Of a DNA stretch of 64,000 nt, positions 10,543 through 20,655 are shown piece by piece. The notes under the pieces are model-generated. The model was not told the DNA's origin. It did no database searches and saw only the letters and a program-made list of their open reading frames with translations. The first letter of the stretch is position 1. Each line of letters begins with the position of its first letter. Source of the DNA: Apricaphanius iberus (lineage: Eukaryota > Chordata > Actinopteri > Cyprinodontiformes > Aphaniidae); contig JAPXFQ010000166.1 of assembly GCA_028564705.1 (NCBI GenBank), positions 2,480,001 through 2,544,000 of the forward strand, in the 5' to 3' direction. The translations under genes and the position numbers were made by a program.

Positions 10543-13500
10543 TAGCCTGGGCGCCAGCACGAGCGGCAGCCTCTCTAGCAGCTCCGTGTACTCACATACT
10601 TTTCCTCCTTTCTATTTTTTTATTTCGTGGTATTTTTGTTACTTTCTTGGTTCTCTAGATAGGTATTACTCTATCCTATGGATATGGACTCTTCTAAGCC
10701 GAGACTCGTTTACTCGAGGAACTTTCTACACGCTCTGAGAGCAAAGTCCCGCATCGGTGTGGTTCCATGTTTACCTGACGAGGTAAGGAAGCCGTACCGA
10801 GGCTGCAGAGGCGGCACTTTGCTAAAAGCTAAGCGGCTAGCAAAAAAGTGGAGATACAAGCCTCCGGTACCGTCGATGATCATGGGAAACGTTAACTCAC
10901 TACCGAATAAGATCGACGAACTGGCTGTGCTGACAAAGAATGTCAAGATCTACAGGGAGTGCAGTTTACTGTGCCTCACTGAAACGTGGCTAACAGCTAG
11001 CATCCCAGATGCTAACGTGGAGCTACTGGGCTTCAGCACAGTCAGAGCGGACAGAGACGCTAGAGCCTGCGGGAAGCGCAAAGGCGGAGGACTCGCACTG
11101 TATGTAAACAAACGGTGGTGTAATCCTGGGCATGTGAGCGTTAAAATATCCCACTGTTGCAGGGACATTGAACTTTTTGCTGTAAGTTTACGTCCCTACT
11201 ACGTGCCGCGGGAGTTCAGCCACGCCATTGTTGTCACTGTTTACATTCCTCCGCGCGCCGACGCGGAGGCGGCGTGTGACGTCATACATAGCGCTGCAGC
11301 TAAACTACAAACTCAGCATCCTGAGACTCTAATGCTTATCTCTGGGGACTTCAACCATACTACACTGGAAAAAACACTGACTGCTTTCCACCAGTATGTG
11401 GACTGTAACACCAGGGGAAATAAGACTTTAGATCTGATGTATGCAAACGTAAAGGATGCATACAGTGCCACCCCCCTGCCTGCACTGGGGAAAGCAGACC
11501 ACAATCTCGTCCTGCTCAAACCTCACTACACACCAAAAGTGAGGAGGTCACAAATAACCACACGCTCATTCAGGAAGTGGTCTCCTGAAGATGAGCAGGC
11601 TCTGAAAGACTGCTTTGAGACCACTGACTGGGACGCATTGCAGGAGTCTCACAATGACAACATGGAGGAGATGGTTGACTGCACAACGGACTATATAAAC
11701 TTCTGTATGGACGTTGTTGTTCCAGTAAGATCTGTGCGCTGCTTCGCTAACAACAAGCCCTGGATAACCAGTGACATCAAAGGCCTCCTGAACCAGAAGA
11801 AGAAGGCCTCCAGAGATGGTGACACACAGGAGCTCAAGCGGATACAGAAGGAACTCAGAGTCCAGCTCAGAGAGGGGAAGGAGCAATACAGAAGGAAAAT
11901 AGAACAGAGGATGCAGAACAACAGCATGAGGGAGGTATGGGAGGGGATGAAGACCATCACTGGCTGCAGCTCAAAGAAAGGAGCCCCCATTGAGGCTGAT
12001 GTGGGAAGAGCAAACCAGTTAAACCAGTTTTTTTATAGGTTTGATCTCCCTGCACCTACGAGCACAGCAACCCCCACCCACCCAACCCCACAAGCCATCT
12101 CCAGCACAGAGGAGGACACCTCCCCTCCCCCGCTCACACCACCCACCATCACAGCAGCTCAGGTATGTGGAGAGCTGAGGAGGCTACGCCCCGGCAAAGC
12201 TACAGGTCCAGATGGGGTCTCCCCCAGACTGCTGAAGGCCTGTACGCAGGAACTGGGACACCCCCTACAGCGTATCTTCAACCTGAGCCTGGGACAGGGG
12301 AGGGTCCCCCAGCTGTGGAAGACATCCTGCATCATTCCAGTCCCCAAGAAACCACATCCTGGGGAGCTGAACGACTTCAGGCCGGTCGCCCTGACGTCCC
12401 ATGTGATGAAGACCATGGAACGGCTGCTGCTCCATCACCTGAGTCCACAGACCCACCACGCTCTCGACCCTCTGCAGTTTGCTTACAGAGAGAAGGTTGG
12501 AGTGGAGGATGCCATCATCTTCTTGCTTCACCGCTCTCTCTCTCACCTGGACAGAGGCAGTGGTGCTGTGAGGATTACAGGAGGATTTTTGGACTTCTCG
12601 AGCGCCTTTAACACCATCCAGCCTCTGCTCCTCAGGCACAAACTGACAGAGATGGGAGTAGGATCAGACCTGGTGGCATGGATTACAGACTATCTGACCG
12701 GCAGACCTCAGTACGTTCGACTGGGGGACTGCAGGTCCGACACTGTTACCAGCCACACTGGAGCACCGCAGGGAACTGTGCTCTCTCCGGTCCTGTTCAC
12801 CCTGTACACGTCCGACTTCCAGTACAACTCGGAGCTCTGCCACGTGCAGAAGTTCGCGGACGACACAGCTATCGTTGGCTGTATCAGGAGTGGACAGGAG
12901 GAGGAATACAGGGAGTTGATCCAACGTTTTGTCACGTGGTGCGACTTTAATCACCTGCTCCTAAACGCCACAAAGACCAAGGAGATGGTGGTGGACTTTA
13001 GGAGAATGAGGCCGCACCTTGAGCCTGTCAACATCAAAGGTGAATGTGTGGAGGTGGTTCACACCTACAAATACCTGGGAGTGCAGCTGGATGACAAACT
13101 GGACTGGACTGCCAACACAGACGCCCTGTACAGGAAAGGACAGAGCCGTCTGTACTTCCTCAGAAGGCTGGCGTCCTTCAACATCTGCAAGAAGTTGCTA
13201 CAGATCTTCTACCAGTCTGTAGTTGCAAGCGCCCTCATGTACGCAGTGGTGTGTTGGGGGGGCAGCCTCAAGAAGAAAGACGCTGGACGCCTGAACAAAC
13301 TGGTGAGGAAGGCAGGAACTGTTGTTGGCACAGAGCTGGACAGCCTTACATCTATGGCAGAGAAACGGACTCTGAACAGTCTACTGTCCATCATAGACAG
13401 TCCACACCATCCACTGCACAACGCCATCTCCAGGCAGAGGAGCAGCTTCAGTGACAGACTGCTGTCATTGTCCTGCTCCACTGACAGACTGAAGAAATCG

Positions 13501-13855
13501 TTCCTCCCCCACGCCATGCGGCTCTTCAACAACTCTAGGGGGAGGGCGATAAAATCAACCATAGAACACTGGACTTAATGCTAATCACACCATGCACCTT
13601 CGGTCACACATGCACTTTATCATACACACACATCTACAAGTTGGACTCTAAGTATGTACAACTGTTTTTGCATACTGACATCTGCACAACTGCACTCAAA
13701 CTGGACTGGCAGACATTATACTTTTTTATACCATTATATTTTACCTTAGTTCTTCTTTTAAATTTTTATATTGTATTCTCCCTGCATGCCCCCTGCTAGA
13801 ACTGTGAATTTCTCTTGGAGATGAATAAAGTATCTATCTATCTATCTATCTATCT
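10543..13855 (+). mobile_element. Full-length non-LTR retrotransposon (CR1/L2-like LINE)
   Basis: The element starts with a GC-rich leader at about 10543, carries one long ORF and ends with gatgaataaag followed by a TATC tandem tail (about 13831-13855). It lies in intron 4 of the broken hnf4 gene, on the same strand. The short-tandem 3' tail and the endonuclease-RT layout fit the CR1/L2/Rex group of fish LINEs; the exact family was not determined. No clear target-site duplication was found by eye. Confidence 0.85.
10678..13578 (+). CDS. LINE endonuclease / reverse transcriptase ORF, 966 aa, intact
   Basis: An N-terminal basic segment (RGCRGG near residue 43) is followed by an AP-type endonuclease: GNVNSLPNK near 70, CLTETWL near 99, ISGDFN at 221-226 and KADHN near 273. 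A reverse transcriptase follows: LRPGKATGPDGVS near 505, FRPVALTS near 565, LDFSSAFNT near 640, GAPQGTVLSPVLF near 696 and the catalytic FADD at 726-729. There is no stop or frameshift over 2.9 kb, so this copy inserted recently or was recently active. Such proteins nick the target DNA and copy the element RNA in place. An ORF1 was not seen. The start codon is the first ATG of the frame; a later start before the endonuclease is possible. Confidence 0.92.
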   Translation: MDMDSSKPRLVYSRNFLHALRAKSRIGVVPCLPDEVRKPYRGCRGGTLLKAKRLAKKWRYKPPVPSMIMGNVNSLPNKIDELAVLTKNVKIYRECSLLCLTETWLTASIPDANVELLGFSTVRADRDARACGKRKGGGLALYVNKRWCNPGHVSVKISHCCRDIELFAVSLRPYYVPREFSHAIVVTVYIPPRADAEAACDVIHSAAAKLQTQHPETLMLISGDFNHTTLEKTLTAFHQYVDCNTRGNKTLDLMYANVKDAYSATPLPALGKADHNLVLLKPHYTPKVRRSQITTRSFRKWSPEDEQALKDCFETTDWDALQESHNDNMEEMVDCTTDYINFCMDVVVPVRSVRCFANNKPWITSDIKGLLNQKKKASRDGDTQELKRIQKELRVQLREGKEQYRRKIEQRMQNNSMREVWEGMKTITGCSSKKGAPIEADVGRANQLNQFFYRFDLPAPTSTATPTHPTPQAISSTEEDTSPPPLTPPTITAAQVCGELRRLRPGKATGPDGVSPRLLKACTQELGHPLQRIFNLSLGQGRVPQLWKTSCIIPVPKKPHPGELNDFRPVALTSHVMKTMERLLLHHLSPQTHHALDPLQFAYREKVGVEDAIIFLLHRSLSHLDRGSGAVRITGGFLDFSSAFNTIQPLLLRHKLTEMGVGSDLVAWITDYLTGRPQYVRLGDCRSDTVTSHTGAPQGTVLSPVLFTLYTSDFQYNSELCHVQKFADDTAIVGCIRSGQEEEYRELIQRFVTWCDFNHLLLNATKTKEMVVDFRRMRPHLEPVNIKGECVEVVHTYKYLGVQLDDKLDWTANTDALYRKGQSRLYFLRRLASFNICKKLLQIFYQSVVASALMYAVVCWGGSLKKKDAGRLNKLVRKAGTVVGTELDSLTSMAEKRTLNSLLSIIDSPHHPLHNAISRQRSSFSDRLLSLSCSTDRLKKSFLPHAMRLFNNSRGRAIKSTIEHWT

Positions 13856-13889
13856 AATTTTTTTTCTTGCAATCCAGCTTTGAAATGAA

Positions 13890-13891
<2 letters not shown>

Positions 13892-13952
<61 letters not shown>

Positions 13953-13963
13953 TATATATATAG
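13892..13963. repeat. TA dinucleotide microsatellite
   Basis: About 36 TA units with one interruption, directly after the LINE tail. Confidence 0.97.
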
Positions 13964-14060
13964 TGTTAAGATGCCCTGACCACAGTAACATTACTCAGGG
14001 TTAAATTATCTGACCCAATTACCTTTTTGTTCTTAGTTACCAGTTCTGTTTTCACCACAG

Positions 14061-14192
14061 AGTCACATTATCGGCACCAACAAAATAGATTGTGTGGGAG
14101 ACGTGTTTGAATCAATGAAGTAACAGCTCCTCCTGCTGGTGGAATGGGCAAAACACATCCCAGAGTTTTGCAGCCTTCATATAGATGACAGG
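14061..14192 (+). pseudogene. hnf4b: hnf4-like exon 5: LBD helices 1-5, with in-frame TAA
   Basis: The acceptor is ccacag and the donor gtaaga. The exon reads DVFESMK, stop, QLLLLVEWAKHIPEFCSLHI, then DDR. HNF4 has [20 protein letters not shown] here, so the Glu codon has become TAA at 14121-14123. Both exon edges are phase 0 and match their neighbours, so the stop is in the true frame. No GT near the stop offers an escape by splicing. Confidence 0.9.
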
Positions 14193-14340
14193 GTAAGAAG
14201 TGCTTTCATTCTCAGAGCTACTTTTTCTATATACACAAGCAGAATCAATAAACAATGGTTTCACCTGAAGGTTTGGTGAACAGTAAAATTCCAGCAGATT
14301 TAGTATAATATATAAATCCTGCATGCATGTCCATTTGCAG

Positions 14341-14428
14341 GTAACTCTGCTACGAACACATTCTGCTGAACATCCTATTCTCAGGGTAGCAAGAAGGTCG
14401 CTACCTTATAACGATGTTATTCTTCTAG
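14341..14428 (+). pseudogene. hnf4b: hnf4-like exon 6: LBD
   Basis: The acceptor is atttgcag and the donor gtaaaa. The exon reads VTLLRTHSAEHPILRVARRS then LPYNDVILLG. It aligns with [20 protein letters not shown]...LLLG of HNF4, with many substitutions including the loss of the Gly in AGEH. It is open throughout. Confidence 0.88.
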
Positions 14429-14521
14429 GTAAAACAATGTACTTATTTTACTCCTTGTCATTCAGAGGACCATCCATTTCTGCAGTAATACTTATTATAT
14501 GTGTTTATGTTACTTAATCAG

Positions 14522-14674
14522 GCAATGACTTTGTGATCCCCCTGAGAGGAGCCGAGTTAGAGGTGTCCAAAGGGGCTCTCAGGATCCAGGAGGAGCTTGT
14601 CAAGCCTCTGAGGGAACTGGACATTACAGACAAAGAGTTTGCTTGCCTCAGAGCCATAGTTTTCTTTGCCCCAG
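14522..14674 (+). pseudogene. hnf4b: hnf4-like exon 7: LBD
   Basis: The acceptor is aatcag and the donor gtcagc. The exon reads NDFVIPLRGAELEVSKGALR, then IQEELVKPLRELDITDKEFA and CLRAIVFFAP. It aligns with NDYIVP...[20 protein letters not shown] and ending IIFFDP. It is open, with phases that match both neighbours. Confidence 0.9.
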
Positions 14675-16188
14675 GTCAGCCCCTACCTCTTAAAATCTCT
14701 ATGCATTATAATTTATTTTCTAAAACTTTCTGTGGCATCACAAAGTATTCATTTTCAGTTTAAGTCTATTTATATTCTTGCCATTTTTCCCTCGGATTTT
14801 CTTCAGAGTGGCGTAGCTAAAGTGGATTTTAGGAGTAAAACATTTGGATATGTTGAAGTTCTTGACTTTCAGGCAGATTTGGCTACCTGCTGAGATTAGT
14901 GGCATACTGATCTCAGGTCTTTTCAGTAGGAGGAGAGCGAAGACCCAAAGAACAGGCAACGAATCACTGCAATGGTTTCTCTGTATTCAAAGTTAGTCCA
15001 TCTGTGGCCATGATTTCACATTTCATTGAACTTTTACTCATAGACCTCAGCAGCAGCCTCTGAAGGTTAAAGCTAAACTGTATTGTTGGATTTGTATACT
15101 GATAAGCTTTTTGGAAAATCCTTTCAAATCTATGATATATGCAACTGTTTTATATATGAGATATGCAACTGGAAATAGTTTCGATTTTGCCAATGAACAA
15201 TCTTAGCTACTTATATTAGAGTTAAGGTTGTTTTTTTATCTCAGGATCTGGATATATTTATAATCAACACGACAGACAAGATAAGAAAATCAGGAGACAG
15301 TGACGCAATAAAAAATAAATGTGTTAATAACAAATGTGTTAATAAAAAGCTAAAATCTGTCTATAAAACTGATATCTACCAATTGTTACCTGAGCCAGTA
15401 AATACATAAACAGCAAACGTCTAACGAATAAAGATAACACCAATTCTCCTCAATAAACTAATACAAAATGTGGAAAGTTTAATGATCAGGTGATAAAACA
15501 TGCAAAGTGTTATCTAACCTGATTACAACAAGTCTCTGGAAAGTTAAGGCAAGAAAGTTTTACCACTTGGTTTTTTTCCAAATATAAACTGTATTATAAC
15601 TGTATTTTGGTTCGCTGGTTCTGTTTTTGTCCAATACAAAGCCCAATTTCCTGTCTGTGAATAATGTAAAGGAAAAAGTGTTTTCAGGAAGAATTGATCA
15701 ACCGATCTGAATGAAATGTGGGGTAACAGAGATGTGTCACATTATTAATTTAAAAAAATATTTCTAAATGTCCACATTCTCAATCTGTTATAGTCGCCAA
15801 AACCCATTGAATCAAAGTTTATATTCAAGATTTACATATAAAGTAAAATGAAATAGAGATTAATTCAAAACTTTCTGATTTAGCAAAGACATTTAAAAAA
15901 AAAAACTTTTATGAGGATGATTACTGTCAAGGTCACAAAAACATAATGTTCATATTTTGGAGACTCCATTACGCCAAATAGAATTAGTTGTTGTTCTGGC
16001 TGGTCGGACATTTTAATGGGACCTGAATGAAAACCAGTTCTCAAAGTTGAACCCCCAAGTCTGAGATGTTCGTGTGAACCATAGCAATAGTATTAATTTA
16101 ACTTCTAAAGTAGTTTTCTTAAAACCTGTTCTCCTAATTCAGTCTCTTATTATACCTATGTTTAATTATCTTTACCTTTTTCCATTAG

Positions 16189-16436
16189 GCTGTCCCGGAC
16201 TTGAAAACCCTCAGGTGATCCGATATTTGCGTCTCCAGGCCCACGTTCTACTAGAGGAAATCAACGAGGGAGGTTAGAAGAACTTCTGCTGATCCTTCCT
16301 CCCCTACAGAGTGTTGCCTGGCAGATGGTGGAGACGCTGCATTTGGCGAAGCTGCTCGGTGAAGCCAGAATGGACAGCCTGCTGCAGGAAATGCTGCTTG
16401 GAGAGGCAACTGCAAACAAACAAAGTCAGTGTGCAG
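16189..16436 (+). pseudogene. hnf4b: hnf4-like exon 8: LBD helices 8-10, frameshifted
   Basis: The acceptor is ccattag and the donor gtaaaa. Entering in the frame set by exon 7 it reads [20 protein letters not shown] then LLEEIN, and meets TAG at 16275-16277. From about 16266 the frame one base back reads [20 protein letters not shown] and on to [12 protein letters not shown], which is unmistakable HNF4. The family segment DRQYDS between these parts is absent. A deletion of about 19 nt accounts for both the missing residues and the shift. AF-2 helix residues LLQEMLLG are intact but out of frame. Confidence 0.88.
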
Positions 16437-16554
16437 GTAAAAATAACTGCACTGTATTTAATATATCATAAAATAAAATTTAATAAATGAACGACAGGCT
16501 TCAATTACAGTTGGCTTTGCTGCTCACGTCCCAAATGTCTCCTACATCTTTTAG

Positions 16555-16661
16555 GTAGTGTCTTGAATCCTGAGGATCAGAATGACCTCAGCTCTTCCCC
16601 TGCTACCTTCACCTCTGTCATCTCATGTGCTTCAGCCAGATCAGAAGTATCAGATCAATAA
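16555..16661 (+). pseudogene. hnf4b: hnf4-like terminal exon: F domain and stop
   Basis: The acceptor is cttttag. In the downstream frame of exon 8 it reads SVLNPEDQNDLSSSP, then a Ser/Thr-rich tail ending SARSEVSDQ and TAA at 16659-16661. It is short compared with the F domains of HNF4A and HNF4G. The sequence aataaa at 16657-16662 overlaps the stop and could serve as a poly(A) signal. Confidence 0.7.
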
Positions 16662-18159
16662 AGATTTCATTTTGTCCCCTAGTCTGATCAAATCCCCTGT
16701 TCTAATATCAAGGTCGCAAATATGCCTCTCTCTGTATTTTATAGAGGTTTTCTGACATTTTAGGTTCAGTGTGAGATAACTCTAGTATATTCAATTTCAC
16801 GAATACTTCTAATAGTTCTTACAAGCAGCCATCCTGCTGACCACACATAGTGGCACTGATGTGTACAGACATGGAGAATCTGCCAGTGTGCCCACAATGT
16901 ACCAGAGGTCAACATCCCCTACAAATGAACATCTCAAGGAGCAACAAATCAACTAAAGGAATGGAGTCCAATAAAACTTTAGGAAAAATACATATAGAAA
17001 CTGCGTATTTGATACTGAATGTAAACACAAACATCTAGAAATAAACCATTATTTAGATATGTTTAAATATTGTTTTTTACTTAAATAATTTAAAACATGA
17101 AGTTTTAAAATGGCAAGAATCCTTAAACAAGAGAACTGACAATACTTAGTACATTATCTAGAAAAAGAGAGAGAAAAAGAGCACCGGAGTGGCTGCACTG
17201 AAGTGTACAAATCTGTCTTGTCCAGCAGAGGGCACTACAATATTGTTTTGAGGGCATTTTCAAAACATTGGCTTAATATATTAACACATAAATTAATCAG
17301 AGATAATTCTCCTGGTCCAGAAATTAAGAATTTATGATTTCACCAAAACCTGAGTGTTCATAGACTGCATATAAGCAAAACCGTCTAATCTTTCTGAGAT
17401 TTCGGTCAAATATCAACACTAAGCTAAACGCCCAATGAGTGAAATTAATAAGAAAATAATAGTGGATGAATATATACTCCAAAGGAAGGCACCAACAAGA
17501 CCTGCTGATCAAATGCAAAAGAACCACAACTGATTCCTGAACAATGGAGAGGAGCAGCTTCTCTAAGCTCACTTTAAGGCTAGAAGCTTTTTCACTGTGA
17601 CAGACTACAACAATGGTTGCATTGCTGCAGATTAACCCCAAATCTTTTAATGGCAAATTTTCAAGGGGGGTGATAATGAGTTTGTTTTGTGTTTCTCTGA
17701 TATCATTTATTAAAGCCTGTTTTGATGACAACAAAAATATATATATAAAACCTTAATTACACTTACATAAGAAAAATACACCAGATCTGGTGTGGTAATT
17801 ACTAACTCTGTAGTAAATATTTTAAAAAGCCTATTTCTTCAGATACATTCATGAGTGAAAAGTTTAGTCCAAGTTCATGAATCAAAGAGTTTACCCTGCC
17901 TCTCATCCACTGGAGATGGGCACCAATCAACCCATAAGCCAGCAGATGCAGACAGATGGAGTACAGGTTAAGTCGGCTTCTAGGATGATGATTATCCATG
18001 TGTTAGTAATATTTTAGAGACATAAAGATATTGCATTCAATGAATATTTTTTTGCCTACAGCATAAAGCGGAACGAAAGACTTATATGAAAGAGAAAGAG
18101 CACCACTGAACTAGTGAAGTGGAAAAAAAATTATGGAACACCAAAGTGCTCAAAATTTG
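16662..18159. other. Flank 3' of the hnf4 remnant, no gene seen
   Basis: AT-rich, with only short chance frames. No recognisable exon or repeat end. Confidence 0.5.
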
Positions 18160-19565
18160 TTAAATAAAACTATGATATAAATGTCTACATGAATAAATAT
18201 TAGACATACATGTGACAATTAAACTGTGAAAAAAACTCAATTTGTGTAATTCTGAGCTATTATTTTTTTATTTTTTCTCTAAAAATGCATTATAAAAATT
18301 AAACAGTCAATTGCATGTTTTTTTTCTGTCATTTTGATTTAATTTCATTTGTTTTTATTCCAAAACATTTTTTTCAAAAAATCAGCTTTCATTTCATAAT
18401 GGTACTTACCCTAATAGCTTATTTCAAAAGGGGATTTATCTCCTGAAGGAGATCATCAGTCAATCAGAGTCAGTGTGTGGGACCTGCATGCTCATTGGCT
18501 GGTCCTTCAACATTGATCTTCCTCGAGGAGGAGAATGGCAAGGGCAAAAGTTGTTTAATACTATTATTGAATTTCATTTCTGTTTGATTTCATGTATGGC
18601 TTTACCCGAATGCTCATAATGTTTGCAGAATATTAACCAACTTTTTAATGTGGCTGTCTAAATCAAATCAGCTGGTGCTGCATCGGTGTTCTGAAAGTAA
18701 AGCTGCATGCGGCTCCATGCCTATGATAAGACTGCCGAATGAAGTGCTAGTCAGAGTTTAGATATAATCAATAAAAGGATTCACAAATAACACAGACCGC
18801 GTTTAAATAACTCTCCCTTTAACCGACTGTCTGTATCTAACCACCAACCAGGGCTTCTTCCCCCATTCTCCTCAGACGTATGCTGGTTGACACAGAAAAC
18901 AGCAGCAATTGCTCTGGTAGATGTGTCGGACAGCAAGTCCTGCGTGCTGAGCCTTGGATCATTTCAAGAATATAATCCAAACAACTCATAATGGATGGTA
19001 TTCTTGAAAATGTATTATTATTCCATAAATATGATTATTTATTTCAATTAAATCAGCCAGAGTAACTGGAGCTGGACAATGTTCCTGCATCACTAAGCCT
19101 TTACTTAGCATGTTATGCTAGCTTTACAACAGGCTGCTCAATTTGAGTGAGAACGGCTATTCATAAAGATTGATGTTGTAGCACCAGCCAGTGAGCATAC
19201 AGGCCCCACGCGCTGATTGGCTGAGGATCTTGTTCAGCGGATAAATGGCTTTGGAAATATATGAGCCATAGGGAAAAACACCATTGTGAAATAAAAGCTG
19301 ATTTAGTGAATAAAAGATGTTTTGGAAAAAAAGCTAATTAAATAAATATGACGGAGAAAAAATAAAAACCTATTATAGAATGTTTTTTATGATTAAATTA
19401 TATTTTATATTAATAATGCATTTTTTAAAGAAAAATGAAAAATATTTCATAATAATGAGCTTAGAATTTCATATGAGTTCAGTTTCTTCACAATTTCAAT
19501 GTCACATTATATATTTGTCTATTATTTATTCATGCAGACATTTATATCATGAGGTTTTATTTGTA
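18160..19565. repeat. Giant inverted repeat (arms about 360-400 bp)
   Basis: The left arm, about 18160-18521, matches the reverse complement of about 19168-19565. Examples are gatataaatgtctacatga (18174) against gatataaatgtctgcatga, and gctcattggctgg (18490) against gctcactggctgg. The spacer is about 650 bp with no coding frame. It is probably a long-TIR or foldback-type non-autonomous transposon. Confidence 0.8.
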
Positions 19566-20520
19566 TATTTAATTTTACTACTGCTACTTAACATTAGCAA
19601 CAGTTTTTGTCCTGTCATAAAAAAATAAAAAAATTCAGTTCAAATTTTTTTTTTGGGGGGGGGATACTAAAGTAGGTTATCTTAGTTAACACCGCATCTG
19701 ATGGTTAAAAAACAAAAAGGCATGTCATAATTCTTTTTTTTTTATATACTAGTACAACGTCTGACACAGCTTGTTGTGTGATTTTTAAAAATGTGGGAGC
19801 GCAAACTTCCTTTATTGTAGATTTCTGACAGCTGTGAATTTACCATTATATAATTTCACAGAGATATCTTCCGTTATGTATAGAAGGATTCCAGCCTAAA
19901 CGTATGCCATATATATGCTTGTCATTTTTGTCTGATCTTTCCACAGGCAGGATCTGCTGATTAAAATACATCAGTCACAAACTTCACAGACAACAATGTT
20001 CACCAGAGCAGTCTGAGCTCTAAATTAGTTCTTACAGAGTTAGGATAGCACCGACCTGTTGGGTTTGTTTAACCAAGAGAGTTCAGACAGAAAGAAGTGA
20101 TGTGGGCATAAACCGCTGTGTTTATGGAGACGAGGCAAAGATATGGTTTGGTTTGGTCCTCTATAGCCTTCCAAGAGCTCCACAATACAGAATTTAAGTC
20201 AGATTCTTTGTATAATAAAAAAGGCAAAGGTGCCAGCAAATCGTAACAAGATTTAGAGCCCCTTTGTACACAAATGAAAGCATGCTGAAACGGGACAAAA
20301 CTTCAACCCAACTACTAAGTTTGAGTTTTACCACTGGATGCAAGCACAATAAAAAGACACCAAGCTTGCAATAGAAATACTATATAATAAGCATAACAAA
20401 AAACTGGATAATTTGTAACCCATTTTGAGAGTTAAATATCTTGTAAAGTGCACATTAGTTTCCTCATATTAGTTATTCTTGTAAATGTTTGATGTTATTT
20501 CAATACTGGTTTGCTTTTGG

Positions 20521-20615
20521 CAGAGGTGGAAAGTAACGAATTACATTTATTTGCGTTACTGTAATTGAGTAGGTTTTTTTGTGTAATTGTACTTTTTTAA
20601 GTCATTTTACTTAAG

Positions 20616-20655
<40 letters not shown>

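Larger units (their letters stand above)
4433..16661 (+). pseudogene. hnf4b: HNF4-family nuclear receptor, broken; probably hnf4b
   Basis: Eight exons reconstruct an NR2A nuclear receptor from zinc finger 1 to the F-domain stop: 4433-4574, 5453-5547, 8295-8401, 14061-14192, 14341-14428, 14522-14674, 16189-16436 and 16555-16661. HNF4 proteins are nuclear transcription factors that bind DR1 sites as homodimers and control liver and gut genes. Seen directly: all internal junctions are GT-AG and agree in phase, and the DBD signature [14 protein letters not shown] and LBD signatures VEWAKHIPEF and [12 protein letters not shown] are clear. Three lesions affect the protein: TAA at 14121-14123, a frame change near 16266, and Tyr for a zinc-binding Cys at 4471-4473. 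The first exon was not found upstream. The paralogue name rests on inference: the neighbour is crispld2, and the LBD is divergent from the HNF4A and HNF4G sequences I remember. A gene surviving as a short DBD-only product is possible but unlikely with the Cys lost. Sequencing error could explain one lesion, hardly all three. Confidence 0.85.

Noticed and set aside
11566..13562. Several long minus-strand and off-frame reading frames inside the LINE
   Set aside because: They are shadows of the reverse-transcriptase frame, whose motifs are clear on the plus strand.
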